Shown: in pieces, positions 59,107 through 64,000 of the stretch
How the letters are laid out: every line of letters begins with the position of its first letter
How positions within the stretch are numbered: the first letter of the stretch is position 1
Assembly (NCBI RefSeq): GCF_001447995.1
Contig: NZ_LDPE01000001.1
Coordinates: 1,488,001-1,552,000 of the forward strand
Direction of reading: 5' to 3'
DNA length: 64,000 bases
Origin: Maribacter dokdonensis DSW-8
GTDB taxonomy: Bacteria; Bacteroidota; Bacteroidia; Flavobacteriales; Flavobacteriaceae
Made by a program: the position numbers and the translations under genes
The notes under the pieces: generated by a model
What the model saw: only the letters and a program-made list of their open reading frames with translations
What the model was told of the DNA's origin: nothing
Database searches by the model: none

Positions 59107-59589
59107 TTATTTACCCATTATACCCATAAATGCATTCAAATTTTCCACTTCACCATTAATTTCATATGATTGAGCATTCTTAAACAGTATGGAGATTCCA
59201 CCAATTGTGGCTCCGAAAATTCCTCCAACTAAACTTCCTAAGGCGGCTCCCTCACCTATTGTATATGCAAAAAAGTTGGCATTCGGCTTAGCATTTGCAC
59301 CTACAATAACAGCTAATAGTACAGCTCCAGCTGTTGCTCCTATTAGAATATTATTTCCAGCGGAATGTTTAGTTTTAATAATATCAATGTCCTTAATAGA
59401 AATTTTTATTAATTCTTCTTTTCTGCTTAAATAAAGAAAGTTCTCCGAATATGACGAAATTTCTCCTTTACCAATCTTTTTTCCATTTAAATCGTAAACT
59501 CGAACAAAAATATTAGAGTTTTTTATTTCCGTCTGAGCACAAACATGAAAACTAATAACAAGAGCAATTACGTGAATAATATTTTTCAT
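59107..59589 (-). CDS. Exported membrane protein with Gly-rich segments, unknown
   Basis: A 160-residue protein with a signal peptide (MKNIIHVIALVISFHVCAQ). Residues 30-70 look like a small beta domain (VYDLNGKKIGKGEISSYSENF). Two hydrophobic, Gly-rich stretches follow at 79-98 and 107-136 (GEGAALGSLVGGIFGATIGG), the glycine-zipper style seen in envelope-associated proteins. No family is recognised. It lies in a run of small, poorly conserved genes on the minus strand. Confidence 0.7.
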   Translation of the reverse strand: MKNIIHVIALVISFHVCAQTEIKNSNIFVRVYDLNGKKIGKGEISSYSENFLYLSRKEELIKISIKDIDIIKTKHSAGNNILIGATAGAVLLAVIVGANAKPNANFFAYTIGEGAALGSLVGGIFGATIGGISILFKNAQSYEINGEVENLNAFMGIMGK

Positions 59590-59714
59590 AATATATGCTT
59601 TTAAATTATCACTTCTACAATTAGTAAGTATTGATTAACAATAAGTTATAAATAACATACTAGTCAAGTTTTCGTAACTAATCCGGCTTACCTTTACTAA
59701 AAACAGTATTAGTT

Positions 59715-60095
59715 TTATACTCGTAAAATTTTCTCCATTTTACGTCCTTTTGCCAACTCATCAATTAGCTTTTCCATTTGCCTGCATCGTTTGTAGACTT
59801 CAAACTTATCCTCTATTTCTTCAATGCGATAACCACATACCACACCTTTGACCAAATGTGCTTTAGGGTGAATTTTAGCTTTTTGAAAAAACACTGCAAA
59901 AGTCACTTTTTCATCAATTAACTCCTGAATCATATTGTTATCAAAACCGGTAAGCCATTCTATTACTTGATCAAGTTCTTCTTTTGTTCGTCCGTTCTTT
60001 TCTAATCTAGCCAAATAAAGTGGGTAAATAGATGCAAAAATCATATTTCCAACCTTTTCATTTTTCGCTGCAGTAACTTTCATTCTCTTATGCAA
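59715..60095 (-). CDS. DUF2200 domain protein
   Basis: A 126-residue cytoplasmic protein matching the DUF2200 family along nearly its whole length: MIFASIYPLYLARLEKNGRTKEELDQVIEWLTGF, then ARLVKGVVCGYRIEEIED-like residues (AHLVKGVVCGYRIEEIED) and KLIDELAKGRKMEKILR. The function of the family is unknown. Single gene on the minus strand. Confidence 0.9.
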   Translation of the reverse strand: MHKRMKVTAAKNEKVGNMIFASIYPLYLARLEKNGRTKEELDQVIEWLTGFDNNMIQELIDEKVTFAVFFQKAKIHPKAHLVKGVVCGYRIEEIEDKFEVYKRCRQMEKLIDELAKGRKMEKILRV

Positions 60096-60298
60096 TTCAT
60101 GTTACAATTATCTTTTATAATTCTGTAAAGTTTAAAGTTAATTAAATCAGCTTTGTAATAAAGTTGATTAGTTTATTTTTTAATACCCTATCTTACATGA
60201 GTGAACTTTGGAAATAGTTACTAACTAGCATTCCTGACTAATAGTTTTTTTTGCACTCATCAATTCCAATTGAAAATGCTCTGTCATGAAGAACGATT

Positions 60299-60790
60299 TT
60301 ACTTAACATAAAATGGATTTTCAATGTCTTCATCATTACATTCCATTTTTAAAATCCAACGACCATATTTTGAGAACTCTATATAAATTACATCACCCAC
60401 ATTTACTCTTTTAAAATCTTTTTTCAACAGACCATATTTATCAAAATCCGGGTTCTGTTCAAATTCTATTTCATAATGATGGAAGTTATCCATATTTCTT
60501 CTTTTAAATTTTACTTTTAGTTCGGTAGAAACTTTAATTTTCGCCTCTAAATCTTTCTCAGTTGGGCTTTTATAAAAGAAACGGAAGTATGGTATAAATG
60601 AAATAACAAAAAAGAGACAAGCTAAAAATTCAATAAATCCAAAGCCTGGTTGTTTTAATAACCCTATAGCAATAACACCTAAAATTATATTAGCAATAAA
60701 CCATGCCACATTAGATTTTTTGTTTTTAGAGCGAATAATTTTCAAGTCATCTTTCGTAAATGGAGCTTCGTATTTTTTAGATTGATTCAA
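60299..60790 (-). CDS. Small two-helix membrane protein, unknown
   Basis: A 163-residue protein with two membrane segments (about 29-46 and 51-69) and a C-terminal soluble part of about 90 residues with beta strands (KVKFKRRNMDNFHHYEIEFEQ, NVGDVIYIEFSKYGRWILKM). Not recognised. The first part is cytoplasmic by charge. It precedes the cassette-like region at 60.8-61.7 kb. Confidence 0.7.
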   Translation of the reverse strand: MNQSKKYEAPFTKDDLKIIRSKNKKSNVAWFIANIILGVIAIGLLKQPGFGFIEFLACLFFVISFIPYFRFFYKSPTEKDLEAKIKVSTELKVKFKRRNMDNFHHYEIEFEQNPDFDKYGLLKKDFKRVNVGDVIYIEFSKYGRWILKMECNDEDIENPFYVK

Positions 60791-61062
60791 ATTTTAATGA
60801 AATGATTTGTAAAAGTTTGGCTTAAAAAAACATTAGTGAAAATTGCACTTAATTCTTTTCATTTTATATAAAATTAAAACGGACTTGTGTATGAAACGTA
60901 GCGTGCAAAAAGACACTAGCTTTTCGGATTAACACAGAGCCGAATTTTTATATTTTGTTTTTAATTTTCTCTTTTAAAAAGCCAAATTAAAAATTTGGCG
61001 GACTTTGTAAATAAGCAGAAAACTTTTGGTTTAGCACTTATTAGCTATGTTTTATATACCTT
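60791..61062. repeat. Noncoding palindrome-rich stretch downstream of the orphan gene
   Basis: No gene. Read on the minus strand it follows the stop of the orphan gene. It contains the hairpin GCCAAATT-AAA-AATTTGGC (60981-60999) and a TTCGG/CCGAA pair (60923-60927, 60940-60944). The style resembles interspersed elements I recall downstream of accessory genes in Flavobacteria, which is memory and not verified. Confidence 0.45.
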
Positions 61063-61723
61063 GTTACCACACGTTTTTTTCTTGCGGTGTTGATTTATAT
61101 TCCTTGTTTGCACTTTTCATTATTTTTTTCTCAAATACTTTCGGAAAGTACTTCATAATTATTGTCGATTTGAGTTTGGTAAATCCGCTAACTTTTTGGT
61201 CTGATTTTTTCCATAAGCTTTTAGCATCTTTTTCAGTCAGGATTTTTTCAATTCCGTTTTTAGAGTCGATTTTTATTAATGGAAATTCAGGTTGATTTTC
61301 TCCACAAAGCGTTATTTGTTTTCCTAATTCAGTACTCATTGTTTTCATAAAATCCGTTACCTTTTTCAATTCCAATTCCGAGTGTATTTCAGAAGGATTA
61401 ATATCAAACTCGATTTGGTCAATAAGAACAAAGTAGCACTTGACAACAATTCCGTCTAAATCAATTGTCGCAGATTTGGTTTCCAATTCGCCAGTTTCGT
61501 CCGCAAACATTGTTTTCACATATCCGAAGTCAATTTTGTCTGTCAAATTATCTTTATAAACACCAAAAGTCAATTTGAAGTCAGAGTTCAATAAGTCAAT
61601 CACTTTTTTCCAATCCGAAATTGTTGCGTTTTGAACATAAATATCTCTTAAGGCTCCATCCTTTTCAAATATCCATTCTATGTCTTTCCAATTTATCAAT
61701 GTTGCTCTTAAATGTGTGGTAAC
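61063..61723. repeat. 10-bp inverted repeat bracketing the orphan gene
   Basis: GTTACCACAC at 61063-61072 and GTGTGGTAAC at 61714-61723 are exact reverse complements that enclose the orphan gene, one covering its stop codon and the other lying 14 nt before its start. No transposase and no target duplication was seen. Confidence 0.6.
61064..61699 (-). CDS. Orphan protein in a cassette-like setting
   Basis: A 211-residue protein without signal or membrane segments and not recognised. It begins INWKDIEWIFEKDGALRDIYV, resembling small proteins often next to toxins, such as immunity-type proteins, but that is a guess. There is no ATG before residue 60; the frame opens at a TTG (61699) preceded by AAGAG, so TTG is the best start. 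The stop codon overlaps GTTACCACAC (61063-61072), whose reverse complement lies at 61714-61723, just upstream of the start. Confidence 0.7.
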   Translation of the reverse strand: MINWKDIEWIFEKDGALRDIYVQNATISDWKKVIDLLNSDFKLTFGVYKDNLTDKIDFGYVKTMFADETGELETKSATIDLDGIVVKCYFVLIDQIEFDINPSEIHSELELKKVTDFMKTMSTELGKQITLCGENQPEFPLIKIDSKNGIEKILTEKDAKSLWKKSDQKVSGFTKLKSTIIMKYFPKVFEKKIMKSANKEYKSTPQEKNVW

Positions 61724-61834
61724 TCCTGAATATGCACAATAAAGGTTACAAATAAAAAGATACTAAAATCTTCAAAACCAATAGCTATAAGAACTGAAAA
61801 AGTACTTTGCAATTGAAAAGGAAAAGCATCATAA

Positions 61835-61865
61835 AAAAGCCAGTATTTTGACAATACTGGCTTTT
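61835..61865. terminator. Intrinsic terminator of the coiled-coil lipoprotein gene
   Basis: 13-bp stem AAAAGCCAGTATT (61835-61847) / AATACTGGCTTTT (61853-61865), 5-nt loop; the minus strand is followed by TTATGATG after a T-run. Confidence 0.85.
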
Positions 61866-61888
61866 ATAGTTAGTGAGAAAATATAGTA

Positions 61889-62542
61889 TTACTCTTCTCC
61901 TAACTCTGTTATTTTTTTCTCGTACAGTTTTTTACTTTCTACAACAGCAACGTTCAGCTCGCTCATTATTCCATCTACACGACCTTCTATACTTTTCATT
62001 TGATCATTGATATTATCAAAAGAATTAAGTGCTGCAGCTACCTCCAATGCTTTTACTACCTCAACGGCATCGCCATGCAGTAATCTTAATTTATCAATAG
62101 CTTTAGAGGTATTGGCTAGTGTACCATTATATTTTGTACGTGCTTTTTCAATTGCCCCTAACAAGGTTTTTTTACTGGTCTCATCGCTTAAACTATTGGT
62201 TTGGGTTTCCATAGCCGTAAATAAATTAGAAGCTTTTTCCTTTAAGTCTTCATATTCCTTCGTCAGGTTTTTAACCCTACGGTCAACTTTCTCCCAGTCT
62301 CCATACACTTTTGCAAATTCCTTATCTTCATTTTTAGTATCCTCTAAGGCACTCTTTAATGCATTTAAGGATTCCAGACCTTTGTTCACATTTTTATTTG
62401 CGGTTTCCTTTTTATTCTCAAACGCATTTACCTGCGATTTAAATTTATCCTTTAAACGAATTAGGTCTTCTGGACTTTTATCTTTCCAACAAGAAATTAA
62501 TGAAATGGCAACGAATGCAATTAATAGTGTTCTTTTAAACAT
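61889..62542 (-). CDS. Coiled-coil lipoprotein, unknown function
   Basis: A 217-residue lipoprotein: signal MFKRTLLIAFVAISLISC with lipobox LISC (Cys18). The mature part is almost wholly alpha-helical with Lys/Glu-rich heptads (DKFKSQVNAFENKKETANKNV, DRRVKNLTKEYEDLKEKASN, DQMKSIEGRVDGIMSEL), a long coiled coil. No family is recognised; such proteins can act as envelope spacers or scaffolds. Its -7 box TATATTTG (plus 62570-62577, minus strand) lies 28 nt upstream of the ATG. Confidence 0.82.
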   Translation of the reverse strand: MFKRTLLIAFVAISLISCWKDKSPEDLIRLKDKFKSQVNAFENKKETANKNVNKGLESLNALKSALEDTKNEDKEFAKVYGDWEKVDRRVKNLTKEYEDLKEKASNLFTAMETQTNSLSDETSKKTLLGAIEKARTKYNGTLANTSKAIDKLRLLHGDAVEVVKALEVAAALNSFDNINDQMKSIEGRVDGIMSELNVAVVESKKLYEKKITELGEE

Positions 62543-62569
62543 ATGTATACGCTTTAGTTAATGGTGCGG

Positions 62570-62577
62570 CAAATATA
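62570..62577 (-). promoter_or_regulatory. Candidate -7 box of the coiled-coil lipoprotein gene
   Basis: TATATTTG on the minus strand, an exact TAnnTTTG. The adjoining 12-mer equals the one at 16053-16064. No clear -33 box. Confidence 0.35.
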
Positions 62578-62650
62578 CATAATCTGTTCCCTTTTATTTA
62601 TTGGCAAATACAACCCGTACCACGCCCACTGGCTAAAATTAGGGTAGTTA

Positions 62651-63385
62651 CTACTCTTGTTCTTGACATTTTTGATTTAAAAATTTTTGATCGGTAAGAT
62701 TCAAGACCATTGGGGTAATACTTGTTTTACCTTGCTTTACGGCCCACCGATCAGATTCTTTTTCCTCGGGCTCTAGGGGAGTGACCGTAAACCAAAAATG
62801 TTCTCTTCCCATTGGGTCTTTATTCGCCAATATTTTACCGTCGTATTGCCGTACAGACTGACTTGTCCATAATATTTCACCATCTGGATGCTGAGGGAAA
62901 TTGATATTCAACAATTTTAATTCTTTTTCATGTACAACCTCATCCAAAGCATTCTTAGTAAAGGGTTCCAACATTTTAAAATCTGGTTCATCTTTAGCTA
63001 TAGATATACTCAAAGCGATACCCCGAACGCCAAAAAGTACAGCCTGCCTAGCCGCTGAGAGCGTACCTGAATGCCATGCGGAATTACCTAAATTTGCACC
63101 AATATTAATACCGGAAAGTACAAGTTCTATACCTTCGAATAAATGCAGCCCAAGTGCCACACAATCCGCAGGGGTACCTGCTACCCTGTACGCTTCTATA
63201 CCTTCAAAATGGATTGGCGATTTTTTATACGTTATGGGTTTACCCGAAGTTATGGCCTGCCCCATAGAAGACTGTTCTATATCTGGCGCCATTACGATTA
63301 CCTCCCCATATTGTGAAGCAACCTTTGCAAGACTAGAGAGTCCTGGGCTATAGATACCATCGTCATTTGTTACCAATATCTTCAT
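62651..63385 (-). CDS. surE: 5'/3'-nucleotidase SurE
   Basis: Metal-dependent nucleoside monophosphatase involved in stationary-phase survival in several bacteria. The 244 residues show the N-terminal metal site ILVTNDDGIYSPGL with Asp8/Asp9, APDIEQSSMGQAIT, the metal Asn in SGINIGANLG, and SGTLSAARQAVLFGVRGIALS. Length is standard. Minus strand; the next gene, a diacylglycerol kinase-like gene, is divergent. Confidence 0.96.
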   Translation of the reverse strand: MKILVTNDDGIYSPGLSSLAKVASQYGEVIVMAPDIEQSSMGQAITSGKPITYKKSPIHFEGIEAYRVAGTPADCVALGLHLFEGIELVLSGINIGANLGNSAWHSGTLSAARQAVLFGVRGIALSISIAKDEPDFKMLEPFTKNALDEVVHEKELKLLNINFPQHPDGEILWTSQSVRQYDGKILANKDPMGREHFWFTVTPLEPEEKESDRWAVKQGKTSITPMVLNLTDQKFLNQKCQEQE

Positions 63386-63604
63386 ATTCTAGTATTTAAA
63401 ATTTGTTAATTAGAATCTTTCAAAAACCTCATTTCAATTTACCAAATAATATACTTTTTACATTTCACTAACCTGAATTGCATCAACATTTCTTTTAAAT
63501 GAAGCAATAACTGAACTGAACAATACGGAAATTTCTATGTAGGATAGCATCCTCTCCGCTATAGAGTTAGGTTGTATATCTCAGTTACTAATTTGACCTA
63601 AAAA
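63386..63604. promoter_or_regulatory. Divergent control region surE / lipid kinase
   Basis: 219 bp, no gene. No exact TAnnTTTG in either direction; nothing else of note. Confidence 0.3.
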
Positions 63605-64000
63605 ATGAAAAAAGCACAATTAGTTCATAACCCATCATCAGGAGATGGTAGTCATACCAATGAGGAAGTAGTGGCCCAGGTTGAAAACAACGGTTTTAAG
63701 GCAACATATATATCTACAAAAGATGACGTCACTTGGCAAAAATTTCAATTTGGGGAAATGGAAAATATATTCATTGCCGGAGGAGATGGTACGGTCACTA
63801 AAATAATGGAAAAATTATTGAACGAAATACCCGATCAAAAAGTGCTGTTACATGTATTGCCACACGGAACTGCTAACAATATTGCCAAAACGCTTCAAGC
63901 AACAACCATCATTGAACAACATTCTATCAAAGATGAAAAAAAGACTAAAAATTTTGATTGCGGAGTAATTAAGGGCGCACCTTCAAAGTTTTTCTTTGAA
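63605..64000 (+). CDS. Diacylglycerol kinase family lipid kinase, cut by window edge
   Basis: The first 132 codons run from ATG at 63605 off the right edge. It opens with MKKAQLVHNPSSGDGSH, the start of the DAGK/YegS catalytic fold, and has IAGGDGTVTKIMEKLLN (the GGDGT nucleotide motif) and HVLPHGTANNIAKTL. It should phosphorylate a lipid such as diacylglycerol. Only the N-terminal half is seen, so the exact subfamily (YegS or DgkB) cannot be fixed. Confidence 0.9.
   Translation, partial: MKKAQLVHNPSSGDGSHTNEEVVAQVENNGFKATYISTKDDVTWQKFQFGEMENIFIAGGDGTVTKIMEKLLNEIPDQKVLLHVLPHGTANNIAKTLQATTIIEQHSIKDEKKTKNFDCGVIKGAPSKFFFE

Noticed and set aside
60923..60944. Hairpin TTCGG/CCGAA as a terminator
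   Set aside because: The stem is only 5 bp with a 12-nt loop and stands in a gene-free stretch; it is more likely part of the repeat element.
61063..61723. Insertion sequence
   Set aside because: No transposase reading frame and no target-site duplication were seen; the orphan protein has no recombinase motif.
62007..62561. Plus-strand frame of 184 codons
   Set aside because: It is antisense to the coiled-coil lipoprotein gene, which has a clear lipobox and coiled-coil pattern; the frame is a shadow of it.
62901..63353. Plus-strand frame of 150 codons
   Set aside because: It lies antisense within surE, whose motifs are unmistakable.

Overview
The window is about 64 kb of an AT-rich chromosome from a marine-type member of Bacteroidota, most likely a Flavobacteriaceae close to Maribacter or Zobellia. 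That placement is inferred from gene content: type IX secretion (type B) sorting domains, a fused SecDF, NIPSNAP, DUF2911 and DUF885 proteins, SusC-like barrel architecture, and promoters with the Bacteroidota -7 box TAnnTTTG. Most of the window is ordinary chromosome. I found no tRNA, rRNA, CRISPR array, transposase or integrase.

Layout. 1-3.1 kb: two paralogous secreted proteins with T9SS type B C-termini, the first cut by the window edge. 3.3-12.3 kb: folE-cysS, an AraC regulator divergent from an aldehyde dehydrogenase-DUF779 pair, yidD, and a tight lgt-DUF192-GNAT-ABC operon. 12.4-23.4 kb: housekeeping genes, namely secDF with a small SecD-like lipoprotein upstream, mdh, gyrB, a CsbD stress protein and asnB. 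23.7-32.5 kb: envelope and hydrolytic genes (DUF2911, YtcJ-like amidohydrolase, DUF885 peptidase-like lipoprotein, NYN-LOTUS protein, MFS carrier, NIPSNAP, OmpA-like). 32.7-40.5 kb: an internally duplicated propeller-like lipoprotein, then an outer-membrane barrel and a 1005-residue TPR protein transcribed away from ftsE across a perfect 22-bp palindrome.

40.5-51.6 kb: a DUF3800 protein, the first of two MGH1/GH63-like glycosidases, a three-gene operon (PLP enzyme, BioD-like P-loop DUF1611 protein, dipeptide epimerase) divergent from a class-A serine hydrolase, and an NTT/MFS-like membrane protein fused to HEAT repeats. 51.6-56.5 kb: cupin, AraC regulator, second MGH1-like glycosidase, VOC protein. 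56.5-62.6 kb: an orphan histidine kinase and small poorly conserved genes, including one next to a palindrome-rich noncoding stretch and bracketed by an inverted repeat, which looks like an accessory cassette. 62.6-64 kb: surE, and a lipid/diacylglycerol kinase cut by the right edge.

The best candidates for undescribed biology are the epimerase/DUF1611/PLP/serine-hydrolase locus (a likely D-amino-acid peptide pathway), the barrel-TPR/FtsE locus with its palindrome, the SecD-like lipoprotein beside secDF, and the cassette-like element near 61 kb. All functional statements rest on motif recognition; no database search was possible.
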